64,000 nucleotides of DNA from Stutzerimonas stutzeri (lineage in GTDB: Bacteria > Pseudomonadota > Gammaproteobacteria > Pseudomonadales > Pseudomonadaceae). The stretch lies in assembly GCF_002890895.1 (NCBI RefSeq), contig NZ_POUL01000012.1, positions 1 to 64,000 on the forward strand, read 5' to 3'. Made by a program: the position numbers and the translations under genes. The notes under the pieces are model-generated. The model saw only the letters and a list, made by a program, of their open reading frames with translations. It ran no database searches and was not told the origin of the DNA. Positions 55,484 to 64,000 of this stretch are shown here, piece after piece; within the stretch, counting starts at the first letter, position 1; every line of letters starts with the position of its first letter.

Positions 55484-55966
55484 ATGCTTGATGGACATGC
55501 CGAACTGACCATGACCGTACTGATGACCCCGGACAAGGCCAACTTTTCCGGCAACGTACATGGCGGCACGCTGCTGAAATACCTGGACGAAGTGGCCTAC
55601 GCCTGTGCCAGCCGCTATGCAGGTCAGTACGTTGTAACGCTGTCGGTCGATCAGGTGAATTTCCGCCAACCCGTGCATGTTGGCGAGCTTGTGACCTTTC
55701 TCGCCTCGGTCAACTATGTCGGCAACACTTCGATGGAGATCGGCATCAAGGTGATCACCGAAGACATCCGGCAGAAAACCGTGCGGCACACCAATAGCTG
55801 CTTCTTCACAATGGTGGCGGTAGGTGAAGATGGTCGCCCTGCCACTGTGCCGTCACTGGAGCCGAAAACGCCTGACCAGAAGCGTCGCTTCGCCCAAGCC
55901 CAGCAGCGCCGGCAGATCCGCCGGGAACTGGAGGAGCGTTACCGCGCACTCAAGGACGATTACTGA
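55484..55966 (+). CDS. acyl-CoA thioesterase (hotdog fold)
   Basis: A 160-residue hotdog thioesterase of the YciA/acyl-CoA thioesterase class. The core motif is [20 protein letters not shown] near residue 24, with the conserved Asn, HGG and [17 protein letters not shown] gives the second strand. It hydrolyses acyl-CoA esters; chain-length preference cannot be read. The C-terminus is a charged [15 protein letters not shown] helix that may help oligomerise. Its stop is 151 bases before the YjdM gene. Confidence 0.9.
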   Translation: MLDGHAELTMTVLMTPDKANFSGNVHGGTLLKYLDEVAYACASRYAGQYVVTLSVDQVNFRQPVHVGELVTFLASVNYVGNTSMEIGIKVITEDIRQKTVRHTNSCFFTMVAVGEDGRPATVPSLEPKTPDQKRRFAQAQQRRQIRRELEERYRALKDDY

Positions 55967-56117
55967 GCCTTGCTTGCTGCCATCCTCCGGCGGCACTCGG
56001 GTGGCGAGGACGGCACTTCTGTTGAGTACGCAAGCCTCCACGCCCTGGCAGGCAGCCCGCAAGCCGATAAAACCCTATACAATCCGCGGCTTTTCGCACT
56101 GCCAACGAGGATCCGCC

Positions 56118-56459
56118 GTGAGCGCTTTGCCAGCCTGCCCCCAATGCAATTCCGAATACACCTATGAAGATGGCCAGCTGCTGGTCTGCCCGGAGTGCGC
56201 CCACGAATGGTCGGCCAACGCTGCAGAGTCCTTCGGTGAAGACGAAAAGCTGATCAAGGATTCGGTCGGCAACACCCTGCAGGACGGCGACACCATAACC
56301 GTGATCAAGGACCTCAAGGTCAAGGGCTCGTCGCTGGTGGTCAAGGTGGGCACCAAGGTGAAGAACATCCGTCTGGTCGACGGCGACCACGACATCGACT
56401 GCAAGATCGACGGCATCGGTGCGATGAAGCTGAAATCTGAGTTTGTCAGAAAGGTTTGA
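56118..56459 (+). CDS. yjdM: YjdM/PhnA-family zinc-ribbon protein
   Basis: A 113-residue cytoplasmic protein of the PhnA/YjdM family. An N-terminal zinc ribbon has CPQC at residues 7-10 and CPEC near 24, then the conserved block [20 protein letters not shown] and [20 protein letters not shown]. The family was named for phosphonate loci but its function is unclear. The GTG at 56118 has GAGGA seven bases upstream; the longer frame overlaps the thioesterase gene and is not used. It is followed by a REP-rich spacer. Confidence 0.9.
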   Translation: MSALPACPQCNSEYTYEDGQLLVCPECAHEWSANAAESFGEDEKLIKDSVGNTLQDGDTITVIKDLKVKGSSLVVKVGTKVKNIRLVDGDHDIDCKIDGIGAMKLKSEFVRKV

Positions 56460-56555
56460 AGCGAAAAGCTTCGCGCCGGGGCGGCCTTCCCACATAAGCA
56501 AAAAACCACACCGCGCGCTCTGGTGGGAGGCGCGCCCCGCGGCGAATGCAGCCCT

Positions 56556-56713
56556 GTAGGGTGGATCGCGCCTCATCGATCCACCGAGCAGAGCCACGGT
56601 GGATGTAAAAGGCGACATCTACCCTACGGTCCTGGTCAGAAATCGTACGGTGGATCAGGCCTCACCGTTCCACCGCGCCCGGTTACGGTGGAGCTGAAAT
56701 CGACCCACCCTAC
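56556..56713. repeat. cluster of GTAGGGTGG/CGGTGGA-type palindromes
   Basis: A forward GTAGGGTGGATCG is followed by CGATCCACC (56556-56583), then GGTGGATGT ... ACATCTACCCTAC, CGGTGGATCA ... TTCCACCG and a reverse unit ending CCCACCCTAC at 56713. These are further members of the GTAG-headed palindrome family in an otherwise empty 359-base gap between yjdM and speA. Confidence 0.65.
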
Positions 56714-56818
56714 GCGACTCAAGCAAGCCGGTCGCGGCCTACGCAGGATGACTGTAAACCCATTGTCAGCGGTGATGGGTTGCGCGTTCTACGACTGGCG
56801 GCATCCGTCTACGCATCT

Positions 56819-58732
56819 TCAAGGCGTGAGATACGACGAACGCGTCAGCCCCAGCCGCAACGCATCGATGTACTGGGTGCGCTCCTTGGCGCTGAGCCGC
56901 GCGCTGGACACCTTGTCACGGTAGTAGGTCATCAGCTCCTCGGGCGAGAGGTGCACGTAGCGCAGCATGTCTTCGATGGTGTCGTGGGTCTCGATACCGG
57001 CGTGGTAGAAGCTGCCATCCTCACGCTGATAGACGTTGACCGAATCGGTGTCGCCAAACAGGTTGTGCATGTCGCCGAGAATTTCCTGGTAGGCCCCTAC
57101 CAGGAACACCCCGAGGAAGTACTCCTCTCCCGCCTGGATTTCATGCACCGGCATGCTGTTTTCGATGCTCTGCTCATCCACGTAATGCTTGATCTTGCCG
57201 TCGGAGTCGCAGGTCAGATCTTGCAACACGGCGCGGCGCACCGGTTCCTCACTCAGGCGCTGCAACGGAACGATCGGTAGGATCTGATCGATAGCCCAGG
57301 TGTCCGGCAGGCTCTGGAACACCGAGAAGTTGCAGATGTACTTATCGGCCAGCTTGTCATTCAACTCGTCGAGCACCGCACGGTGGGACCGCTGACGTGC
57401 CTTGAGCTGGTTGTACAGCCGGCGGCAAATGGCGAAATAGCTTTGTTCGGCCAACGCTTTCTGCGCAAGTGACAACTTGCCAGAGGCATATTGTGCCGCA
57501 GCCTCGCTCATGTAGTGCGTCGCGCGCCAATAGGTCTCGGTGACCATCTCGGGATCGGTCGGGCCGAGCAGATCGGCCAGTGCCTGGACGATTTCTGGCA
57601 GCTCGTCGTAGTTCTCGATGGTCGGCGCTTCATCGTTGTGGCGCTCGAAGTCGGTCACCTGCATCACCAGCACTGCGTGGTGCGCAGTCATGGCCCGGCC
57701 GCTTTCGGAGAAGATATGCGGGTGCGGCAGTTCCTGCCGATCGCAGAACTCCTTGAGCATCCCGACTACTGTGCCGGCGTACTCATCGATGTCGTAGTTA
57801 ATCGAACTGGCATTGCGCGAATGGGTGCCATCGTAGTCGACGCCGAGGCCGCCGCCCACATCGATATGGTCGACCGGCAACCCGAGCGCGCGGAGCTCGG
57901 CGTAATAACGAATGGCTTCACGGAAGCCATCACGGTAGTCCGCCAGGTTGGCAATCTGCGAGCCCATGTGGAAGTGCAGCAAGCGCACGCCCTGATCGAC
58001 GCCAGCCGCGCGAAAGCGCTCGATGACAGTCAGCAACTGCGCAGCGGACAGACCGAACTTTGACTTTTCACCACCGGTGTCGGCCCACTTGCTCGAAGCC
58101 AGTGAGGACAACCGTACGCGCAAGCCAACCTGCGGGATGATCTTCAGCTCCGCCGCTTCCTCGATCACCATGCCCACTTCGGACATCTTTTCGATGACGA
58201 TGAACACGTTGTGGCCGAGCTTCTGCCCCATCAGCGCCAAGCGGATGAATTCGCGATCCTTGTAGCCGTTGCAGACGATGGTGCCGCCCTTCGGTGCCAG
58301 CGCCAGCACCGCCATCAGCTCAGGCTTCGAGCCTGCTTCCAGGCCGATCGATACATTCTGTGTAGCGATGATGTTCTCGATCACCGCTTCCTGTTGGTTG
58401 ACCTTGATCGGGTACAGCGCGGTGTATCTGCTCTGGTATTCGAGGCGCTCGATATTGGCATCGAAGGCACCGGTCAAATGACGTACCCGGTCCTGCAAAA
58501 TGTCAGGGAAGCGCACCAGCAGCGGCAAGGTCAGCCCGGCATCGCGCAGCTGCTCGATCAGGCCGGTGAATTCAACGGCCGCGCCATTGGGTCCTTGTGG
58601 GCGCACTTCGACGTGACCGTCATCACTGATCGAAAAGTAGCCTGCACCCCAGTGGCGAATGCCATAGACGCTACGGCTGTCCGCTGCGGTCCACTGACTG
58701 CCGTCATCTTTACGTGTGCGTCGTACGGGCAT
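56819..58732 (-). CDS. speA: biosynthetic arginine decarboxylase
   Basis: A 637-residue PLP enzyme that decarboxylates arginine to agmatine for polyamine synthesis. The PLP lysine is K110 ([10 protein letters not shown]). The phosphate-binding Gly-rich segment is [16 protein letters not shown] near residue 285, and [13 protein letters not shown] lies near 250. Length and motifs match the bacterial SpeA family, a large alanine-racemase-fold decarboxylase. AGGAGG lies five bases before the ATG. It is followed by a REP-rich region and stands alone. Confidence 0.97.
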   Translation of the reverse strand: MPVRRTRKDDGSQWTAADSRSVYGIRHWGAGYFSISDDGHVEVRPQGPNGAAVEFTGLIEQLRDAGLTLPLLVRFPDILQDRVRHLTGAFDANIERLEYQSRYTALYPIKVNQQEAVIENIIATQNVSIGLEAGSKPELMAVLALAPKGGTIVCNGYKDREFIRLALMGQKLGHNVFIVIEKMSEVGMVIEEAAELKIIPQVGLRVRLSSLASSKWADTGGEKSKFGLSAAQLLTVIERFRAAGVDQGVRLLHFHMGSQIANLADYRDGFREAIRYYAELRALGLPVDHIDVGGGLGVDYDGTHSRNASSINYDIDEYAGTVVGMLKEFCDRQELPHPHIFSESGRAMTAHHAVLVMQVTDFERHNDEAPTIENYDELPEIVQALADLLGPTDPEMVTETYWRATHYMSEAAAQYASGKLSLAQKALAEQSYFAICRRLYNQLKARQRSHRAVLDELNDKLADKYICNFSVFQSLPDTWAIDQILPIVPLQRLSEEPVRRAVLQDLTCDSDGKIKHYVDEQSIENSMPVHEIQAGEEYFLGVFLVGAYQEILGDMHNLFGDTDSVNVYQREDGSFYHAGIETHDTIEDMLRYVHLSPEELMTYYRDKVSSARLSAKERTQYIDALRLGLTRSSYLTP

Positions 58733-58853
58733 CTAGGCCTCCTGAGAATAGGGATGAGTCTGTCGAGCTTAGCGCGACAGCGGGGCAATCCGGTTTGGAC
58801 AGCCGACGCGCCCGGAAATAAGCGCACGCGCCTGAATGAGTCAGATCGGACGT

Positions 58854-59225
58854 TCAACCGCCCGATTTCTTGGCCTTGAATCCGCGCTTGATCAGTTCGT
58901 CGATGAGCAACTGAACATGGTCACCCTGGATTTCGATCACGCCTTCCTTGAGTGCGCCACCAGTACCGCAACGACGCTTGAGCGCACTGGCCAACTCCTT
59001 GAGCTCGACCTCCGCAAGCGGCACACCGGTTACCGTGGTGACTGTCTTGCCGCCGCGACCTTTGCTCTCCCGGCGCACGCGCGCGATGCCATCACCCTCA
59101 GGTATCAGCGCTTGCTTGCAGACGCAGGCATCCAGCGGCTGACCGCAATCCGGGCAGTGGCGCCCCGCATCGGTGGAGAAGACCAGACCACCTAGTCCGG
59201 AAAGGGATGTGGTTTTCTTGGCCAC
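58854..59225 (-). CDS. yciH: YciH/SUI1-family translation factor homologue
   Basis: A 123-residue SUI1-domain protein. A short N-terminal zinc-like segment (CPDC near residue 27 and CVC near 36) precedes the SUI1 fold (TVTGVPLAEVELKELASALK, KRRCGTGGALKEGVIEIQGD). Bacterial YciH resembles eIF1 and discriminates against unusual initiation. The GTG at 59225 has GAGG six bases upstream and gives the usual start with AKKTTSLSGLGGLVF, so it is preferred to the ATG four codons earlier and to the far upstream frame. Confidence 0.9.
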   Translation of the reverse strand: MAKKTTSLSGLGGLVFSTDAGRHCPDCGQPLDACVCKQALIPEGDGIARVRRESKGRGGKTVTTVTGVPLAEVELKELASALKRRCGTGGALKEGVIEIQGDHVQLLIDELIKRGFKAKKSGG

Positions 59226-59592
59226 ACGCAACCTCATGAGTGTAAGAAATCGGCGCGGCAAGGCTCTGCGCCACAAAGCTGGATAATTTAACAGCAAAAC
59301 CGGCACACCCGAAGGGCTGCACAGCGCTTTGCCACAAACACCGCCGGATAGCACCGCAGCTACGCACTGACCATTGAAATGCTGCACCCAGACTACCGAA
59401 AGGCCAGTGGCTTTGCCGCGAGAGCGAGCGCCTCACACCCAGTGATAGATGACGTGTGAAGCGCAGCGTGCGCCTATGTACAACCGGGGAAGGTTTCGAT
59501 GCGACGAGCGCACAACGAAACGCCTCCCTTGAACATCGAAACCAGCTAGTCGCAGGGCTGGCACGCATGGCACGCACCAGCCGTGGGCAATG
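59226..59592. other. intergenic region between yciH and thiO
   Basis: 367 bases on the minus-strand side. No repeats of the two REP families, no strong terminator and no small ORF with a ribosome site were seen. Confidence 0.35.
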
Positions 59593-60681
59593 TCACAACC
59601 GACCCGCAGGGGCGTAAGGCTCGGGATCGATGCACGGCGACCGATCCAGCATCAGATCGGCCAACAGCTGACATGAAGCCGGTGCAAGCACTAGTCCGTT
59701 TCGGAAGTGCCCGCAGTTGAGCCAAAGCCCATCATGCTCCGGCACCGGACCAATATACGGAATGCCGTCCGGCGAAGCAGGACGCAGACCCGCCCAATGC
59801 TTGACCACCTCAGCATCGGCTAGCCCAGGCAGCAAATCGACAGCGGTCGCCTTGAGACTTTCCAGCGCATCTTCGGTCGGCGTCTTGTCGAACCCAACGT
59901 CCTCCAACGTACTGCCCACCAGAATGTGGCCATCACGCCGCGGAATCGCATAGCGGCGCTTGGCCAACACCATGCTCGGCAGGAAGTCCTCAACGCACTT
60001 GAACAGAATCATCTGCCCCTTCATGGGCTTGACCGGCAGCTCCAGCCCCAGCGTTGCCAGCAGATTCCCACTCCAGGCACCCGCAGCCACTACAACCTGA
60101 TCCGCCCGCATCTCACCCTGCGCCGTCTGCACGCCTACGATACGCGTACCTTCACGAACGAAACCGCTAACAGGGCAATGCTCGATGATCGTGACATTGG
60201 GCAGCTTCGCCAAAGCTGCACGCAGCGACTGCAGCAAACGGGGATTACGGACGTTGGCGACGCCTGGCATGTACACCGCCTTTGAGAAACCCTCCCCAAG
60301 CGATGGCACCGCAGCACGCACCTGCTCCATAGCCACTCGATGCAGCGGTCGATTATGTCGGTGCGCCCAGGCTAGCGCCTGATCCTCGTCTTCCAGGTCG
60401 AGCCAGTAGAGCCCAGTCTCGTGAACTTCAGGGTCGATCCCGCTCTGCTGCTGCAACGACTCGCCAAGCTTCGGATAGAAGTCCTGCGACCAGTGCGCTA
60501 GCGCCGTTATCGCTGGGCTGTAACGCCAAGGATAAAGAGGAGAAACGATACCTCCGCCTGCCCAGGAGGCTTCCTGGCCAACCGCCGCTTGATCGATTAC
60601 CTCAACCTTCCAACCAGCCTGTGCTAGCAATAAAGCAAACTGGAGCCCTATCGCTCCAGCTCCGATAACCAAGACATCCAT
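59593..60681 (-). CDS. thiO: glycine oxidase ThiO
   Basis: A 362-residue FAD-dependent amine oxidase of the DAO family that makes iminoacetate from glycine for thiazole synthesis. The N-terminal FAD motif is VIGAGAIGLQFALLLAQAG, followed by EASWAGGGIVSP. The C-terminal part has HWAGLRPASPDGIPYIGP and NCGHFRNGLVLAP, characteristic of ThiO. It is 54 bases downstream of the PilE gene on the same strand, but no thi genes are here. Confidence 0.93.
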   Translation of the reverse strand: MDVLVIGAGAIGLQFALLLAQAGWKVEVIDQAAVGQEASWAGGGIVSPLYPWRYSPAITALAHWSQDFYPKLGESLQQQSGIDPEVHETGLYWLDLEDEDQALAWAHRHNRPLHRVAMEQVRAAVPSLGEGFSKAVYMPGVANVRNPRLLQSLRAALAKLPNVTIIEHCPVSGFVREGTRIVGVQTAQGEMRADQVVVAAGAWSGNLLATLGLELPVKPMKGQMILFKCVEDFLPSMVLAKRRYAIPRRDGHILVGSTLEDVGFDKTPTEDALESLKATAVDLLPGLADAEVVKHWAGLRPASPDGIPYIGPVPEHDGLWLNCGHFRNGLVLAPASCQLLADLMLDRSPCIDPEPYAPAGRL

Positions 60682-60735
60682 AAACCGTTACTCACCTATG
60701 TCAAATGGCGAGGATATAAAACACTTCAGTTAACG

Positions 60736-61188
60736 TCACCAGCATGCGTCCAGCGGCATCGGGTTCTGAATACCTGTCTGATCAAGCGTCTGGTTGTTGG
60801 CTTGGTCAATCTGATATTCGCCGCAGAGGTCTCCAGCCATGCTTCCAGCACGGGTAGCCCTCAAAACGTAGTTTGAGCGAGTCGGAGTCCCTTCCGCAGC
60901 TATGGTGTAATTTGCGTTTCCGCTTTGCGGGGATTGGGTAGGGAATACTGCAGCCAGCCCAGAACCATCTGCGTTCAGATACGTGCTGTTTAGCGAGTAG
61001 TGCCGCTCGAGCGCTTGCGCTGCCTCAAGGAGCGTTGCCTTAACCTCTGCACGCTTTCCTTTACGCACATACTCCTGATATGCGGGCAAGGCAATCGCAG
61101 CAAGGATACCCATTATGACGATCACAATCATAAGTTCGATGAGGGTGAACCCAAATTGCCTGATAGCGCAGTGAGGTGTTCCTGTCAT
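60736..61188 (-). CDS. pilE: minor type IV pilin PilE
   Basis: A 150-residue type IV pilin-like protein. A 13-residue leader ends in Gly and the prepilin peptidase cleaves before [21 protein letters not shown]5 of the mature protein is present. The globular domain has a C-terminal Cys pair (DLCGEYQ ... PLDACW) for a disulfide. PilE with PilY1 sits at the pilus tip/initiation complex. Its ATG overlaps the PilY1 stop (ATGA), so the pair is coupled. The leader is long ([13 protein letters not shown]), as in other minor pilins. Confidence 0.93.
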   Translation of the reverse strand: MTGTPHCAIRQFGFTLIELMIVIVIMGILAAIALPAYQEYVRKGKRAEVKATLLEAAQALERHYSLNSTYLNADGSGLAAVFPTQSPQSGNANYTIAAEGTPTRSNYVLRATRAGSMAGDLCGEYQIDQANNQTLDQTGIQNPMPLDACW

Positions 61189-64000
61189 TGCAACTGTCTC
61201 CAGGATTGCCGGCCAGTGGCGGCGGTGCCTGCGTCCTCCAGCGTCACGCCAATGTTGCCGCTGGAGCCGGAGGTGTATTTGTACTCGACTTCACCACCCG
61301 AGATGATCCCTGGGTTGCGGATCAGCTCCTCAAAGCCCTTGCCGCCAACGCTGCCTTGATTTTCGCCATCATCACCCCACTCGGCGAAATCGTCGTCATT
61401 TATCACGCCGTCGTTGTTCACATCGAACACCGAGCCTTCGAGGCGACCACCGGACATTGCGTCGACCTCCATCAGCCAACTGTTTCCTCCATAGGCGCAC
61501 GCGTCGCCGGAGGGAACACTCGTGGCAAAGATGATTTTGCCACCGCGCAATGTTGCGGCAGACGTGACCCGCTCGCCGTCTCCCGTGGTTCCGGTGGGGT
61601 ACACCAGATTCAAATACCAACCTTGCTTGCGGCTGCCATTAGTGCCGTATTCAAACGTGGAGTCAGACATGACACGCACCGCAAAATCAGCAGCTGAACC
61701 AGAGCGGGTTGTGGCCGACGAGGACTCGTAGACGATCGTCTGCTGCTGCAAGTCGCTAAGTGCAACGAGCTGGGTCTTTCTGTTCATGTTGACCGAGGTG
61801 TGCACATCGCTGTCCCACACACCGTAGAACGACTGGACCGGCGGTTCGTCGCCGACGATCCGGTCGGTGTCACCCAGGTAGCGGCCCGTACCGAAATAGA
61901 GCATCACACCACCGCTGGGGTGATTGCCGGCGACGAGTCGAGTAGTGATCGGCTGATTGGCCTGGGTTGTAAAGATCGGTTTGCCGGACAGCCCAGCCGC
62001 CCACGAGGTCTGAGTTGATCCGTTGAGGTCGAATCGCCAGACGTTCCCCTTCATGTCACCCGCGTAAACATAATCCGTGATTCCATCAGCATTCAGGTCG
62101 GCCGGAAACACCGCCGACAAGCCGTTGTCCCCAGCTACACCGACGGGGATTCGTTTGAGCAGCTCACCGGAATTAAGATCGACGATGAACAAAGCAGCCT
62201 GGCCACTCTGGCTGTTATAGCCATTGCCGAAGATGGCGACCCATTTGTCATTCGCGGCGAGACGAGCGATGGTCGGCTGGGTGATGCCCTGCCCGACCTC
62301 TACACTGTCCGCTTCGGGAGTATCGGCATTCGGAAACTCCCACAAGACCTTGTTCGGCCCGAAGTTATCAGGATCGGTTACATCCAGGGCGAACACCGAA
62401 CGCCCGCCAGCTCCCAGGCTGCCCAACAGCACGGTGGCCCAGCCGGCACCGCTTCCGGTGCCAAGGTAGGCATCGACCACCCGTGCCGAACCATCCACAT
62501 AGTAGCGATGCTGGTAGGCGGGATCAGCTAACTGGCTGAGCCCGTTGGCAAGGGCGCCAGGTATGTAAGCAAGAATTTCCTGCCCCGGGCTCGCGCTGCC
62601 GCAGCCTCCTGCGCAGAATCCATGCAACATGCCGTCGTTGGCGCCTGCATAGACCATCGCCTTGCGACTGATGCCAGATTTGAAGGTGCGATAGGGGTTA
62701 CTGTCGGCCGTCGGCCGCTCCGGCTCACCGATTGGCAGGCGGCTGAAACCGTAGTCCTGGTTGCCAACGAATACCGGGTCTGAGTTAACGATGTCACCCA
62801 GCAAGCCGGAAGGACGGTCACGGAAGCTGCCGCCGTTGCGCTCCTCTCCCTCGGTGTCGCCACGCAGATAGTTGATCAATGCCTCGCTACCCACCGCAGT
62901 CTGATAAGGCTCGCTAAGTTCGCCCCATTCGAATTCCACAGCCTCTTCGGCGGCGTGGTCCCAGGTTGCGATCGTCCGGTCGTTTTCGGCCGGAATCAGC
63001 TCGGAGGCTTCCCAGGCGGTCGAGCCAATAGACCCATTGGCGTTGACGTTGAGCGCACGCAGCTCACCGGACCAGAACTCGCTGTTGAAGCGCGCCTGGA
63101 AAATCTGAGTTCCGGTATCCAATCGCGTAGAGTTGGTCGCAACCGCTGAAGCCGAAGATGTCTGGATGAGGATATTGTTGAAGGCGCTGGTCAGTTGATC
63201 ACGCAGACCTAGCGCGTTAGTAACCAGGTAATAGTTGTCTGGATCGGGATCGGACTCGCCGGCGGCGGCACTCGTCCACTCCTCACGCAGATCCGGAATG
63301 CCGTTGCCGTTACGGTCCTTAAAGCCACCCCACTTGGCCGCGTACCACAGCGGGCCCTTGAGGAGCGAGGCCGTGCTGGCACCACTCGAGGTATTAACCG
63401 TGAAAGTGCGAGTCGCCTGCAAGGGCAGCTCGTCCGCACCCCGCAGATCGGACGGCGTCGCGCGGCTCGGAGGTGTATCCAGCGTATAGGCAACGCTGAC
63501 GTCGTTGGCAGCGGGAGTGTCCTCGTCGCGTACTTCGAGGTAAACCCCATCCGCGGTCGTACCTGAAATGACGTAACCCATATGCTGTACCACGCTACCG
63601 GCCGCGTACTCGGATGTCAGCTCCAGCCGTAACTGGCTGTCGCCGATCACCTCGTACTCATAGCGCACGATCGCATCCATGTCGTGGTCGTTGCCCTGTT
63701 CGACGTCCTCGAAGTTGATGCGGAAGGTACCGCTACGTCCATCCTCGGCGATGTCCTCGACATAGAAATCAACAATGGTATTGGTCGGGTGATACGCACT
63801 GTATGGCGTCGACCCACTGCCAACGGACTTGCCGAAAGGTACCAGCGTGATGAAGTGGTCGCCTACAGGAATACGGAACTGCGGAAGGGGGGAGGCAAGC
63901 GCCACGACGTAACTGCTCAACTTCTGGTCGCCTGTGGCAGCGCTAAGGTCGTTGCGCAAACCGTAATAAGCCAAACTGGCCGAGTAGTAACCGCCCATCT
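61185..64000 (-). CDS. pilY1: type IV pilus tip/adhesin protein PilY1 (N-terminus beyond window)
   Basis: At least 937 residues of PilY1 are in the window; the first codon lies to the right of 64000, so the signal peptide and most of the von Willebrand A-like region are missing. The C-terminal beta-propeller is intact: [16 protein letters not shown] near the middle and [20 protein letters not shown], with an acidic calcium-binding DxNxDG loop. A second [13 protein letters not shown] loop lies near the C-terminus. PilY1 links pilus extension, surface sensing and adhesion. It is the gene before pilE in the minor pilin operon; fimU, pilV, pilW and pilX would lie further right. Confidence 0.95.
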   Translation of the reverse strand, partial: MGGYYSASLAYYGLRNDLSAATGDQKLSSYVVALASPLPQFRIPVGDHFITLVPFGKSVGSGSTPYSAYHPTNTIVDFYVEDIAEDGRSGTFRINFEDVEQGNDHDMDAIVRYEYEVIGDSQLRLELTSEYAAGSVVQHMGYVISGTTADGVYLEVRDEDTPAANDVSVAYTLDTPPSRATPSDLRGADELPLQATRTFTVNTSSGASTASLLKGPLWYAAKWGGFKDRNGNGIPDLREEWTSAAAGESDPDPDNYYLVTNALGLRDQLTSAFNNILIQTSSASAVATNSTRLDTGTQIFQARFNSEFWSGELRALNVNANGSIGSTAWEASELIPAENDRTIATWDHAAEEAVEFEWGELSEPYQTAVGSEALINYLRGDTEGEERNGGSFRDRPSGLLGDIVNSDPVFVGNQDYGFSRLPIGEPERPTADSNPYRTFKSGISRKAMVYAGANDGMLHGFCAGGCGSASPGQEILAYIPGALANGLSQLADPAYQHRYYVDGSARVVDAYLGTGSGAGWATVLLGSLGAGGRSVFALDVTDPDNFGPNKVLWEFPNADTPEADSVEVGQGITQPTIARLAANDKWVAIFGNGYNSQSGQAALFIVDLNSGELLKRIPVGVAGDNGLSAVFPADLNADGITDYVYAGDMKGNVWRFDLNGSTQTSWAAGLSGKPIFTTQANQPITTRLVAGNHPSGGVMLYFGTGRYLGDTDRIVGDEPPVQSFYGVWDSDVHTSVNMNRKTQLVALSDLQQQTIVYESSSATTRSGSAADFAVRVMSDSTFEYGTNGSRKQGWYLNLVYPTGTTGDGERVTSAATLRGGKIIFATSVPSGDACAYGGNSWLMEVDAMSGGRLEGSVFDVNNDGVINDDDFAEWGDDGENQGSVGGKGFEELIRNPGIISGGEVEYKYTSGSSGNIGVTLEDAGTAATGRQSWRQLQ

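Overview
The window is GC-rich, densely coded gammaproteobacterial chromosome. The gene content points to the Pseudomonadaceae, most likely the Pseudomonas stutzeri group (Stutzerimonas): a phhR/phhABC phenylalanine cluster, an amino-acid chemoreceptor with a PctA/PctC-like N-terminus, BqsRS/CarRS-like two-component genes, PilE/PilY1, and GTAG-headed REP repeats. The genus assignment is inference from gene families; no 16S gene is present. No tRNA, rRNA, CRISPR array or prophage was recognised.

Layout. 0-2.4 kb: end of an IS110-family transposase, an acyl-CoA dehydrogenase, a small membrane protein and a glycine-zipper lipobox-free envelope protein. 2.6-5.8 kb: a DUF488 protein, then an overlapping pair made of a cNMP/CBS/nucleotidyltransferase-like regulator and a DEDDh exonuclease. 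5.8-11.7 kb: BCCT transporter, orphan TRAP binding protein, thioredoxin-reductase-like flavoprotein and L-serine dehydratase. 11.8-16 kb: a 1390-residue CheB-CheR-PAS-kinase-receiver hybrid. 16.2-20.7 kb: phhR divergent from phhA-phhB-phhC. 21-25.5 kb: EAL protein, DJ-1/PfpI protein, a repeat island and an amino-acid-type chemoreceptor. 25.7-35.3 kb: amino-acid uptake and breakdown (two NSS transporters, MaiA, leucine dehydrogenase, fused indolepyruvate ferredoxin oxidoreductase, Lrp-type regulator). 35.4-41.6 kb: DUF192, Nei-type glycosylase, pseudouridine synthase, DUF899, a ThDP enzyme and two decayed genes. 41.6-45.2 kb: three PepSY proteins, a CusF-like protein and a response regulator/sensor kinase pair. 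45.4-52.7 kb: a 32-residue membrane protein, a WYL regulator, a second repeat island and sbcDC. 53-64 kb: PhyH-like dioxygenase, cyanase, cytochrome c4-like protein, thioesterase, YjdM, SpeA, YciH, ThiO, PilE and the truncated PilY1.

How the genes fit together. About 18 kb of the window (16-35 kb) concerns finding, importing and burning amino acids, particularly aromatic ones. Seven genes there (phhR, phhA, both NSS transporters, ldh, the indolepyruvate oxidoreductase and the lrp-type gene) carry an A-rich AAnAAnAA element, usually AACAACAA, close upstream of the start codon. That is the signature of Hfq/Crc catabolite repression, so the set looks like one post-transcriptional regulon. PhhR boxes are visible between phhR and phhA.

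The most unusual structure is a pair of composite repeat islands (about 22.6-23.4 kb and 46.6-47.7 kb). Each has two roughly 220-260 bp modules facing each other around a palindromic core, and the two islands are inverted relative to each other by module type. The modules contain misleading open frames. Two families of REP-like palindromes are scattered through the intergenic spaces.
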